Origin: RUG023 sp900315435
GTDB lineage: Bacteria > Spirochaetota > Spirochaetia > Sphaerochaetales > Sphaerochaetaceae
NCBI GenBank assembly: GCA_902788205.1
Contig: CADAJJ010000033.1
Location: 1 to 24,389, forward strand
Reading direction: 5' to 3'
Length of the DNA stretch: 24,389 nucleotides
Within the stretch, counting starts at the first letter, position 1. The number at the start of each line of letters is the position of its first letter. Below are positions 1 to 6,788 of the stretch, one piece after another. Position numbers and translations under genes: made by a program. The notes beneath the pieces are model-generated. The model had not been told where the DNA came from and made no database searches. It saw nothing but the letters and a program-made list of their open reading frames with translations.

Positions 1-126
1 CTGCTTCCAGCTCATGTGGGCGAAGTCGTCGACGAACTGGCTGGCGATGTAGGCGAGGATCTCCTTGTTCATCAGCCGGTCCTTCAGTTCCTCGTCGACA
101 AGGGTGCCTTCCTTTGCATGATACAT
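1..126 (-). CDS. Unrecognised protein, N-terminal fragment (42 residues in window)
   Basis: The window cuts this gene, so only its first 42 codons are visible. The start is well supported: an ATG at 126 preceded by GGAGG six bases upstream. The peptide begins MYHAKEGTLVDEELKDRL, is rich in charged residues, and has no signal peptide or membrane segment, so a cytoplasmic protein is likely. I do not recognise the family from this piece. It lies downstream of, and in the same direction as, the TRAP transporter genes, but a strong terminator at 313-354 separates them, so it is probably transcribed on its own. The 127-312 spacer holds its ribosome-binding site and presumably its promoter; I saw no convincing -35/-10 pair. 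Confidence 0.6.
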   Translation of the reverse strand, partial: MYHAKEGTLVDEELKDRLMNKEILAYIASQFVDDFAHMSWKQ

Positions 127-312
127 GTATCACCTCCACACTACCATACCGGCGTTCTGGGAGGTTTGATGCATGAAAAAAGGGAGGAGATTCCGGATTG
201 TGGATACAACATGTCACAGGGAAAGGAAATAAAAACCTCGACAAATCTTTGCCCACACAAGGGGGATAGGCCAAGGGCACTCCCCTTCAAGACGAGAAGT
301 CCTGGCGTGCGC

Positions 313-354
313 AAAAAATCCCACCGCCACAGGATTTCTCCTGGCGATGGGATT
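313..354 (-). terminator. Rho-independent terminator of the TRAP operon
   Basis: On the minus strand, a 13-bp stem (arms 342-354 and 317-329, one mismatch) with a 12-base loop is followed by a run of six T. It lies 28 bases past the stop codon of the large TRAP subunit. The remaining spacer on either side (127-312 and 355-381) holds no gene I can support. Confidence 0.85.
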
Positions 355-381
355 GCAGGTGTTCACGGACCTATGCAGGAC

Positions 382-1671
382 TCAGACTGCCGTTCCATAG
401 ACCAGGTTGGGCAGGAACAGCACTATCTGGGGGAAGAAGATGCAGACAAGCAACACCATGACGACTGCGAGATACAGTGGCCAGGAGGACTTGACGGCAT
501 CACCGACCGAACAGCCCATGATCGAGGCGCTGGTATAGAGCGCGACACCGACCGGAGGCGTCGAGCAGCCGAAGGTCACCGTCGTCATCATGATGATTCC
601 GAACTGCACAGGGTCGATTCCATACTGCTTGATGATCGGGACCAGAATCGGCGTGACGATCAGGGTGATGACCGTGGTCTCCATGAACATACCGAACACC
701 AGAAGCATCAGAATCACCAAAAGCAACATGACGTACGGGTTGTTGGTCACGCTGATCAGCATGTTGGTCAGCGTCTTCGGCAACTGGTCGTAAACGACGC
801 CGTAACTGAAGATGCCACTGAATCCGAGAATCATCGTGATGACCGAAAGGTCCTTGACCGACTGGACCAAGGTCTCCTTGAACGCCTTCAGCGTCAGCTC
901 CTTGTAGACAAAGATGCCGACGAACAGGGCGTAGAAGCAGGCGAAGGCTCCGGACTCGGACGGAGTCATCAAGCCACCGCGGATCAGGACGATCAGGATG
1001 ATCGGGAACATCAGCGCCCAGATGGAGTCCACCATGGCCTTCAGCATCTCCTTCAACGGAGCGGGCTTTTCATGATCCGGCTTGTAGTTCAGGTGATGGG
1101 CGCTCCAGCTGATGGCGAGCATCATGAAGATACACATGATGATGCCGGGAACGAATCCGGCGATGAACAACCGCCCGATGGAGACCTCTCCGACAGTGCC
1201 ATAGAGAATCAATCCCATGCTTGGCGGAATGGTGGCGACGATCAGACCGGTCAGACAGTTGACCGCGGCGCCCCAACCCCTGCCATAGCCACGGGCGATC
1301 ATCTCAGGTCCGAGGATGCGGCTTTCCATGGCCGCGTCGGCGACAGCGGAACCGGAGACGCCCCCCATCAGTGTGGAAAGGACGGCGGAAACCTGTCCGA
1401 TGGAGCCCCACATGTGCCCGGTCAGGACGTTCGCAAGCTTCACAAGCCGTTTGGTCAGGCCGGTGTTGTTCATCAGGTTGCCGGCGAAAATGAACAGCGG
1501 GATGGCAAGCATGGTGAACGACTGGGTCGTGCTGAAGGCTTTCTGGACGATGATGGTCCATGGAAGACCAGGCGTCAACCAGAAGAAGAACAAGCCGGAA
1601 AGGCCGATGGCGAAAGCGACCGGCATCCCGAGGAACATCAACACGAGGAATACGAGAATCGCGTTAAGCAT
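382..1671 (-). CDS. dctM: TRAP transporter large membrane subunit (DctM family)
   Basis: This is the 429-residue large permease of a tripartite ATP-independent periplasmic transporter, which couples solute uptake to an ion gradient in the inner membrane. It is almost entirely hydrophobic, with about a dozen predicted spans. It shows family landmarks: an N-terminal 'GMPVAFAIG', 'LAIPLFIFAGNLM' near residue 60, 'GGVSGSAVADAAM' near 110 and 'PPSMGLILYG' near 150. The length is normal for the family. I chose ATG 1671 over an in-frame ATG at 1689 because AAGGGGG sits eight bases upstream of it and because it overlaps the stop of the small subunit (ATGCTTAA), the usual coupling in these operons. 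The substrate cannot be read from this subunit; the symbol is family-level. Confidence 0.93.
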   Translation of the reverse strand: MLNAILVFLVLMFLGMPVAFAIGLSGLFFFWLTPGLPWTIIVQKAFSTTQSFTMLAIPLFIFAGNLMNNTGLTKRLVKLANVLTGHMWGSIGQVSAVLSTLMGGVSGSAVADAAMESRILGPEMIARGYGRGWGAAVNCLTGLIVATIPPSMGLILYGTVGEVSIGRLFIAGFVPGIIMCIFMMLAISWSAHHLNYKPDHEKPAPLKEMLKAMVDSIWALMFPIILIVLIRGGLMTPSESGAFACFYALFVGIFVYKELTLKAFKETLVQSVKDLSVITMILGFSGIFSYGVVYDQLPKTLTNMLISVTNNPYVMLLLVILMLLVFGMFMETTVITLIVTPILVPIIKQYGIDPVQFGIIMMTTVTFGCSTPPVGVALYTSASIMGCSVGDAVKSSWPLYLAVVMVLLVCIFFPQIVLFLPNLVYGTAV

Positions 1672-2161
1672 TCTGCGCCCCCTTTCCATAGGAAGCGACA
1701 GGCTTCCTGATATCGCCCACCAGCCGCTCGATCGTCGTCTCGCACATCAAGAGCGCGCCGACGGGAACGCAGAGCGTGCACCAGGCATAGCTGACCGGAA
1801 GCGTGTTGAAGACACGATCCCAGCTCTGGGTCACCAGCGGGAATCCATAGCGGACCAGCACATACAGGAACAACAGCATGCCGAAATCGAACAGGATGGC
1901 AAGCAGCTTCTGCACCGCCTTGGGCAGGTGCAGCAGGATCAGGTCAATCGTAATCAGCGGCGTGGTCCGCATCAGCAGGTCGCTCCCGATGAAGGTAAGC
2001 CAGGCAAACTCGAGCAGGGAAAAATCCTGTGCCCAGTTGATGGGCACGCCGATCTTCCTGGTTACCGCGGAAATGAAGACAAGGATGGCGATGGTCGCCA
2101 AGAGGAACTCGGTAAACAGCTCCTCAACGCGGATGACCACGGAATCGAATTTCTTAATCAT
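1664..2161 (-). CDS. dctQ: TRAP transporter small membrane subunit (DctQ family)
   Basis: This is the small permease subunit (165 residues), which pairs with the large DctM subunit in the inner membrane. Four hydrophobic segments are visible, roughly at residues 18-36, 47-66, 88-110 and 125-145, in the usual four-helix pattern. The tryptophan-containing stretch 'INWAQDFSLLEFAWLTFIGS' between the first two helices is typical of the family. Two adjacent ATGs (2164 and 2161) could start it; GAGG lies six bases before the second and only three before the first, so I use 2161. Its last 8 nt overlap the DctM start. The upstream binding-protein gene is separated by a hairpin, suggesting lower expression of the two membrane subunits. 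Confidence 0.9.
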   Translation of the reverse strand: MIKKFDSVVIRVEELFTEFLLATIAILVFISAVTRKIGVPINWAQDFSLLEFAWLTFIGSDLLMRTTPLITIDLILLHLPKAVQKLLAILFDFGMLLFLYVLVRYGFPLVTQSWDRVFNTLPVSYAWCTLCVPVGALLMCETTIERLVGDIRKPVASYGKGAQNA

Positions 2162-2190
2162 CATGAACCTCAAAGGAGATAGAAAGAAAC

Positions 2191-2219
2191 GAGGGCAAGC
2201 CGGCATGCGGCCTGCCCTC
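2191..2219 (-). terminator. Intercistronic hairpin after the TRAP binding-protein gene
   Basis: A 12-bp stem with one mismatch and a GCAT loop starts 15 bases after the dctP stop. On the minus strand it is followed by the T-rich but interrupted tract GTTTCTTTCT. It lies between dctP and dctQ of the same operon, so a leaky terminator or a 3'-end stabiliser is more likely than a full stop. Either would give more binding protein than permease. Confidence 0.6.
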
Positions 2220-2233
2220 CGTGAAACGACTCG

Positions 2234-3235
2234 TTATTTTCCAAGTTCGGCGTAGATCTGCTTGCGCAGCTCGGCGTAGCCAAGCTTGTCGTAGGCAGAC
2301 GCGACAGCGGCTTTGAACGGCGCGGTATCGACCTCGTTGATGACCATGCCGGCATCCGCCATCAGCTTCTCGCTCTTGGCTGCTTCATCAAGCACCATCT
2401 TGGCAGTCTCGGCACCAACTTCCTGGGCGGTCTCGACCAGCAGGGTCTGGACATCGCTGGGAAGCGTCTTGAACCAGGACTCGCCGACAATCAGGCCCTG
2501 CATCAGCTGGAAGTGCCCGGTCTTAGTCATGTATTTGCAGACCTCGTAAAGCTTGGAGGGATAGGTGGAAGTGTCCTGTGCCTCGGCACCGTCGATGGCC
2601 TTGGACTGGATGCCGTTGTAGACCTCGCCCCAGCTCATGGCAATCGGAGTGGCGCCCATGGCGGCGATGGACTCGGTGCAGACCGGGCTGCCAATGGTTC
2701 TGATCGAAAGACCCTTCAAGTCGGCCGGAGTCTTGATTTCCTTGTTGGTCAGGAAGTGGCGGGGGCCATCATAAAAGTCGAAAGCCAAGACGCGGATGCC
2801 ATGCTTGCTGGCAAGCTCGTCGGTCCATTTCTTGAAGGTTGCGGTCTGAGTGATCTTCAAAGCCATGTCGTAATCGTCCATGAAGTAGCCCATCATCATG
2901 ATGCCCATATCGTGGACATAGGTACCCATACGTGCCGCATCGGTGTTGACGGCAATCGGTGCGCCCTGGATGGCCTGCTCGATGACATCCTCGTCACCAC
3001 CAAGCTGTCCGGCGGGATACAAGGTGGCGTGGATTTTGCCTTGGGCCTTCTCGTTCAGCTTGTCGCAGAACATCTGATAGGAACGGCTGATCATCGCCTG
3101 TTCGGTCTGGCTGGTAGAGACCTTCAGTTCGATGGTCTTACCGCTGGACTTCGCTCCACTCTCGGAAGCGCCGTTGGCGAACGCGAAGGTCATGGCGGCC
3201 ATGGCGACGCTCAGAATAGCAACCAGTTTTTTCAT
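2234..3235 (-). CDS. dctP: TRAP transporter periplasmic solute-binding protein (DctP family)
   Basis: This is the extracytoplasmic receptor (333 residues) that captures the solute and delivers it to DctQM. A Sec signal peptide (1-20, 'MKKLVAILSVAM...FAFA') precedes 'NGASESG', a mature start common in Sphaerochaeta and Treponema binding proteins; there is no lipobox cysteine. Family landmarks are 'YPAGQLGGDEDVIEQ' in the first domain, 'KGLSIRTIGSP', which carries the arginine that usually salt-bridges a substrate carboxylate, and 'SWGEVYNGIQSKAIDGAE'. By family knowledge, the arginine favours an organic-acid or sugar-acid ligand. ATG 3235 is chosen over an upstream ATG because it follows GAGGAGG and opens the signal peptide. 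It is first in a dctP-dctQ-dctM operon and divergent from a TetR-type regulator. Confidence 0.93.
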   Translation of the reverse strand: MKKLVAILSVAMAAMTFAFANGASESGAKSSGKTIELKVSTSQTEQAMISRSYQMFCDKLNEKAQGKIHATLYPAGQLGGDEDVIEQAIQGAPIAVNTDAARMGTYVHDMGIMMMGYFMDDYDMALKITQTATFKKWTDELASKHGIRVLAFDFYDGPRHFLTNKEIKTPADLKGLSIRTIGSPVCTESIAAMGATPIAMSWGEVYNGIQSKAIDGAEAQDTSTYPSKLYEVCKYMTKTGHFQLMQGLIVGESWFKTLPSDVQTLLVETAQEVGAETAKMVLDEAAKSEKLMADAGMVINEVDTAPFKAAVASAYDKLGYAELRKQIYAELGK

Positions 3236-3270
3236 TTGTTTCCTCCTCACGAAAACACTGTTGGACTAGA

Positions 3271-3280
3271 ATATTAATAT
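3271..3280. promoter_or_regulatory. Perfect palindrome ATATTAATAT in the dctP leader (possible operator)
   Basis: A 10-bp perfect palindrome lies 36 bases upstream of the dctP start, within the 290-bp divergent region shared with the TetR-type gene. TetR-family repressors bind palindromes near such divergent starts. The site is short and A+T-rich, so chance is not excluded. Confidence 0.3.
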
Positions 3281-3293
3281 CCGGCAACGGTTA

Positions 3294-3322
3294 TTACTAT
3301 CGCTTTCTCTGCGTTTATGCAA
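3294..3322 (-). promoter_or_regulatory. Putative dctP promoter containing the shared motif TGCGTTTATGCA
   Basis: On the minus strand TTGCAT (3322-3317) and TAGTAA (3299-3294) are separated by 17 bases and would give a leader of about 50 nt before dctP. The -35 lies inside the 12-mer TGCGTTTATGCA (3310-3321, plus-strand reading), which recurs exactly upstream of the second transport operon at 9830-9841. Confidence 0.4.
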
Positions 3323-3343
3323 TCCCTCGGCAAGACAATCATG

Positions 3344-3353
3344 TACAAATGTA
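3344..3353. promoter_or_regulatory. Small inverted repeat TACA-AA-TGTA (possible TetR-type operator)
   Basis: A 4-bp inverted repeat around AA lies between dctP and the TetR-type gene, overlapping a TATAAA hexamer (3352-3357) that could be a -10 for the rightward gene. It is the second palindromic candidate in this spacer. It is weak alone but sensibly placed for autoregulation. Confidence 0.25.
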
Positions 3354-3525
3354 TAAATTTTCTTGCAGCAAACCCGATTTTGTTGCATCAGACACAATCC
3401 ATACAGAAATGGCCAGATGCCTATCCTCCCCTTCTCTTGAGAGAAAGTACGGACAACATGCCATCAATCTGTTGTCTAACCAACATTTTCTGCATTACAG
3501 TATAGGGAACAAAAGGAAGGAATCC

Positions 3526-4098
3526 ATGGAAGAGATGAAAATCGACCGGAGGGCGGTCCGGACGCGCAAGGTCCTGCGCAAGAGTCTGCTATCCCTCATG
3601 AAGGACCGTCCCATCGCAAAGATCACCGTGAAAGAGCTCTGTGCCAAGGCCGAAATCAACCGGACGACTTTCTACGCCCACTACACCGATATCAGCGAGT
3701 TGCTGGAACAGATCGAAACCGATCTGCTTGGGGAAATCGCCACCAACCTGACCAGCGGCCTATCCAACGACGCCATCAGCGACATGCTGATGAACCTGCT
3801 GTTGATGATCCAGAAAAATGCCGACATCTGCACGGTGATGCTGGGGAAGAACGGCGACCAGGAATTCTTCAGCAGGATCATGGCCTATGCCGAACAGGCA
3901 TCAACCGCCAACTGGAAGAAACAGAACCCCCAGCTGACCGACGAGATGCTGCACGCCATCTTCGTTTTCATCTCCAGCGGGTCGATCGCCCTGATCAAAC
4001 AGTGGATCAATGAAGGGATGAAGACCAATATCAGCGAAATCGCCCTCTTCATCTCCAAGCTGACCCAGCTGGAAATCCGGAACCTGCAATTCAACTGA
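3526..4098 (+). CDS. TetR/AcrR-family transcriptional regulator
   Basis: This is a 190-residue one-component regulator. The N-terminal DNA-binding domain is clear: 'RRAVRTRKVLRKSLLSLM' (about residues 7-24) followed by the helix-turn-helix 'ITVKELCAKAEINRTTFYAH' near residues 35-54, matching the TetR consensus in which the recognition helix ends TFY.HF/Y. The rest is helical and contains a hydrophobic ligand/dimer region. It resembles the short Firmicutes-type C-terminal domain, although I cannot name the ligand. ATG 3526 follows AAGGAAGG; the frame stays open upstream without a plausible start. It is divergent from dctP, so it probably represses or tunes the TRAP operon. Its 3' end shares a bidirectional terminator with the next operon. 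Confidence 0.88.
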   Translation: MEEMKIDRRAVRTRKVLRKSLLSLMKDRPIAKITVKELCAKAEINRTTFYAHYTDISELLEQIETDLLGEIATNLTSGLSNDAISDMLMNLLLMIQKNADICTVMLGKNGDQEFFSRIMAYAEQASTANWKKQNPQLTDEMLHAIFVFISSGSIALIKQWINEGMKTNISEIALFISKLTQLEIRNLQFN

Positions 4099-4121
4099 CC
4101 TTCATCCAAGCGACAGACAAG

Positions 4122-4158
4122 AAAGGAAGGCGGGGTGTTTGCCATCCCGCCTTCCTTT
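4122..4158. terminator. Bidirectional rho-independent terminator
   Basis: A perfect 13-bp inverted repeat (4122-4134 and 4146-4158) with an 11-base loop has AAA on the outside of one arm and TTT on the other, so it can work in both directions. It sits between the stop of the rightward TetR-type gene and the stop of the leftward ABC operon (4166). Confidence 0.85.
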
Positions 4159-4165
4159 GCATCCC

Positions 4166-4630
4166 TCACATCGCGAAGGAGTCTCCGGTATCGATCTTGG
4201 AGTCCTCGGCGCTGGGGCTTTGAGGAGCCGACTGCACGACAAACTCGCGCATCCACTCATCCTGGGGGGCTTCCGGGTTGTTGCCGAGGTACGGCAAACT
4301 GACCAAGGCCATGTCCCAGCCGACCGGGATGACAATCTTCCAGCTCCGCGTGTTCTCGTTCCAGTTCTTGTCAGTCCATGTCATGGTCAAAGTGTGTTTC
4401 TGGCCTGTGACGACGAACTGGTCACGCCCACGACGAGTCAGCTCGATTGGCTCCTGGTCATCCACCTTCACGGAAACCAGGTCGTAGGCGCGAATTCCCT
4501 GTTCCTCCAACGTCTTGTTGTCGACAAGGACCGTATGGCGTCTTCCGAGGAAGAACATCCACACGGCAAGCAGGACCACCAGGACGACCGCGACCGCCTG
4601 ATACCAATGTCTTCTGACGTTTTGGGTCAT
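4166..4630 (-). CDS. Small membrane-anchored protein of the ABC operon (DUF6672-like)
   Basis: This 154-residue protein is the last gene of the ABC importer operon. It has a short basic N-terminus, one transmembrane segment at about residues 11-28 (AVAVVLVVLLAVWMFFLG) and a hydrophilic, beta-rich outer part ending in an acidic serine-rich tail. The start overlaps the upstream permease stop by ATGA, so translation is coupled. I believe proteins of this shape are catalogued as DUF6672 beside DUF3798-type binding proteins, but that is from memory and was not searched. No catalytic motif is visible. The topology (anchor in the membrane, domain outside) and coupling suggest an accessory subunit of the transporter, perhaps helping docking of the binding protein; this is inference. 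The operon ends in the terminator just downstream. Confidence 0.8.
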   Translation of the reverse strand: MTQNVRRHWYQAVAVVLVVLLAVWMFFLGRRHTVLVDNKTLEEQGIRAYDLVSVKVDDQEPIELTRRGRDQFVVTGQKHTLTMTWTDKNWNENTRSWKIVIPVGWDMALVSLPYLGNNPEAPQDEWMREFVVQSAPQSPSAEDSKIDTGDSFAM

Positions 4631-5751
4631 TTGCTCTCCTCCTCTTTCTGCAGGGCGGCAAGCTGGGCTCCCTCATAGCCGATCTCCCGCTTCTTGCGCA
4701 TCTCGTAAAGCACAAGGGAAAGGGTGATGACCCCATAGGAGACGAAGACCCGGAAATACTCGCCAAGCTGCGCCTGGCCAATCAGATTCTTGCCGGCAAT
4801 CGGACTGATGATGAACATCAGGTGGAACAGGATCAGGCCGAGGAACACGTTGCCGATATTGGCCTTGGCGACCGACGCGCCACCGACCAAGAGGGCGGCG
4901 ATAGAGAACATGCCGACCTGGGAGTGGCTGTTGTAGGTGTTCAAGGTTCCCATGTTCTGCAGGTAGATGATCATGCCATAACCGGCCAGAATCGTGCTGA
5001 TGATGATCGAGACGACACGGGTACGCTCCACGTTGATGCCACTCTCACGGGCCACTTCCATGTTCTGTCCGACAGCACGCATGTCCTGGCCCAGCTTGGT
5101 CTTGCGGAACCAGACGACGAACAGGCAGGCCAACGCAATCAGCAGCAGTGTGGCAAGTGGGATCTTGATGCCGGCAATGCGGAACGCGCCAAGATTGTCC
5201 AGACTCTGGCGGATGCCGTCCAGGTTGACCGTGTTGCGGATGCCGTAGCCGCGTGGCAGGACCAGCTTGCTGGAGCGGATATGGATCAACGAGCCCATCA
5301 GGTAGAGCACAATCAGCTGGTACACGCCGTTCATGAAGAACCCGATGATGTAGCCGGTGACCATCTCCCTTCCCTTCGCCTTGTTCAGCAGGGTACCGCA
5401 CCACCATCCAAGCAGGATGGAGATCGGAGTGGAGATGATGGCGGCAAGGACCATGCCGGGGATGCCGACGATGTCCCAGTCGCTGATCAGGATCAGGCCG
5501 ATTTCCGCTGCCATGGCACCGAGGGTCATGCCAAAGTTCAGGCCCATGCCGGCCATGATGGGAATCAGGAGGCTGACCACCAGGAAGGAGTTCCGTCCGA
5601 TGCGGGTGATGACCTCGTTGATCAAGTAGTTGGGGCTGTAGCCGGAAAGCGGAATGCCGACCGCGCAGATGATGACGAAAAGCACAGGCACGATGTTGTC
5701 GGCGAGGAACCTCTGCATCTTCTCTCGCTTGTTCAAACGCAAATCACTCAT
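4627..5751 (-). CDS. ABC transporter permease, second subunit (sugar/nucleoside type)
   Basis: This inner-membrane channel subunit has 374 residues and about eight to ten hydrophobic spans. It belongs to the BPD_transp_2 group used by ribose, galactose and BMP-type nucleoside importers. Supporting motifs are 'GMGLNFGMTLGAMAAEIGLI' near residue 67, and 'AVGQNMEVARESGINVERTR', the cytoplasmic loop that touches the ATPase (the family form is AxGxNxxAAxxxGI). Next comes a glycine-rich 'ALLVGGASVAKANIGNVFLG' near residue 290. The start ATG overlaps the previous permease stop (ATGA) and follows GGAGG. It is similar in layout to the partner permease, so the pair probably forms a heterodimer. The substrate is unknown. 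Confidence 0.9.
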   Translation of the reverse strand: MSDLRLNKREKMQRFLADNIVPVLFVIICAVGIPLSGYSPNYLINEVITRIGRNSFLVVSLLIPIMAGMGLNFGMTLGAMAAEIGLILISDWDIVGIPGMVLAAIISTPISILLGWWCGTLLNKAKGREMVTGYIIGFFMNGVYQLIVLYLMGSLIHIRSSKLVLPRGYGIRNTVNLDGIRQSLDNLGAFRIAGIKIPLATLLLIALACLFVVWFRKTKLGQDMRAVGQNMEVARESGINVERTRVVSIIISTILAGYGMIIYLQNMGTLNTYNSHSQVGMFSIAALLVGGASVAKANIGNVFLGLILFHLMFIISPIAGKNLIGQAQLGEYFRVFVSYGVITLSLVLYEMRKKREIGYEGAQLAALQKEEESK

Positions 5752-6788
5752 CTCGCCACCTCCATCTTGCGGGTCAAAGCATACAGGATCATGCCATTGG
5801 AGACGATGATACGGATGACTTCCGACATGTCCGTGTGGATTGCGGAGTTCATGACCGAAGGAGTCATGGTCAGGATACCTTGGAACAGCAGGGTGCCGAT
5901 GATGACGTTGGCAATCGAAGCCTTGTTCACCGAAGCACCTCCAATCAGGATCGCGCTGACCGCCGGGAGGGCCATGTAGAAAGGAGCCATGTAGAGCTGG
6001 ATGAAACCGAAGCTCTGCTCATAGACCAGGATGCCGACGGCACCCAGCCAAGTGGACATGATGACCGACAGGACGCGGATGCGGTCGACGTCGATCCCGC
6101 AGGCGCGCGCGAAGGTCGGGTTGGAACCCACCGCGGTCATCGCCGTCCCTGTCTTGGTGTGGAGGAAGGCCCACATCGCGAAGGCAAGAATGGCGAAGAA
6201 GAGGATCATGCCGGTAGGAATGACCAGTTTGCCGATGGAGATGGCGAAGAGGTCATTGAGGGCGTGCAGGAAGTAGCCCTCGGTGGAGATGGTCGTCCGC
6301 AGCCCCCTGCCGGCATAGCCCCAGACCATGCTGGCGTTGGTATAGGGAAGCAGAAGCCACATGATGCACATGAAGGAGACGGAACTGAAGCCCACATAGG
6401 TGGCGATCATCATCTCGCCTCCCTTCACCTTGTTCAACAGCTTTCCGTAGCCATACCCGAGAACCACCGCGAACGGGGTGGAAAGGACAATGGCCATCAA
6501 GAAACAGACCAGGCCATGGAACTCGAACTGGATGGCCAGCGTGGCTCCCAGCAATCCGCTGATGATGCCAAGCGGCAGTCCGAAGTTCAGGCCGCAACCG
6601 CTGTGGATCATCGGCACCATGGCGAGCACCATCACGCAGTTCATGCCGAAGCGGTTCAACGTGTTGGTGATACTTTCGTCGACACGGACTCCGACAAAGG
6701 GAGCGGCGACGAAGAGAGCAAAGAGGAACAACGTGATGATGACGCGTGGAAGTCCATACTTTGCAACGATTTTCTTCACGGTTTCCAT
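5748..6788 (-). CDS. ABC transporter permease, first subunit (sugar/nucleoside type)
   Basis: This 346-residue inner-membrane permease is the paralogue of the next gene in the operon. It has about eight to ten hydrophobic segments, 'SGCGLNFGLPLGIISGLLGA' near residue 62, the ATPase-contact loop 'AVGSNPTFARACGIDVDRIR' and 'SAILIGGASVNKASIANVII' towards the C-terminus. All of these are characteristic of RbsC/YufP-like permeases. The start at 6788 is set by TGATG overlap with the ATPase stop and by AGGAGG upstream; the open frame continues upstream only as a shadow of the ATPase gene. The two permeases and the ATPase are tightly coupled, which supports a single complex. Confidence 0.9.
   Translation of the reverse strand: METVKKIVAKYGLPRVIITLFLFALFVAAPFVGVRVDESITNTLNRFGMNCVMVLAMVPMIHSGCGLNFGLPLGIISGLLGATLAIQFEFHGLVCFLMAIVLSTPFAVVLGYGYGKLLNKVKGGEMMIATYVGFSSVSFMCIMWLLLPYTNASMVWGYAGRGLRTTISTEGYFLHALNDLFAISIGKLVIPTGMILFFAILAFAMWAFLHTKTGTAMTAVGSNPTFARACGIDVDRIRVLSVIMSTWLGAVGILVYEQSFGFIQLYMAPFYMALPAVSAILIGGASVNKASIANVIIGTLLFQGILTMTPSVMNSAIHTDMSEVIRIIVSNGMILYALTRKMEVAR

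Noticed and set aside
16..1710. 564-codon rightward open frame opposite the TRAP large subunit
   Set aside because: It is rich in H, D, Q and R, as expected from the reverse of a membrane-protein gene, with no SD sequence. It also spans the intergenic terminator and the start of the unknown gene at 126.
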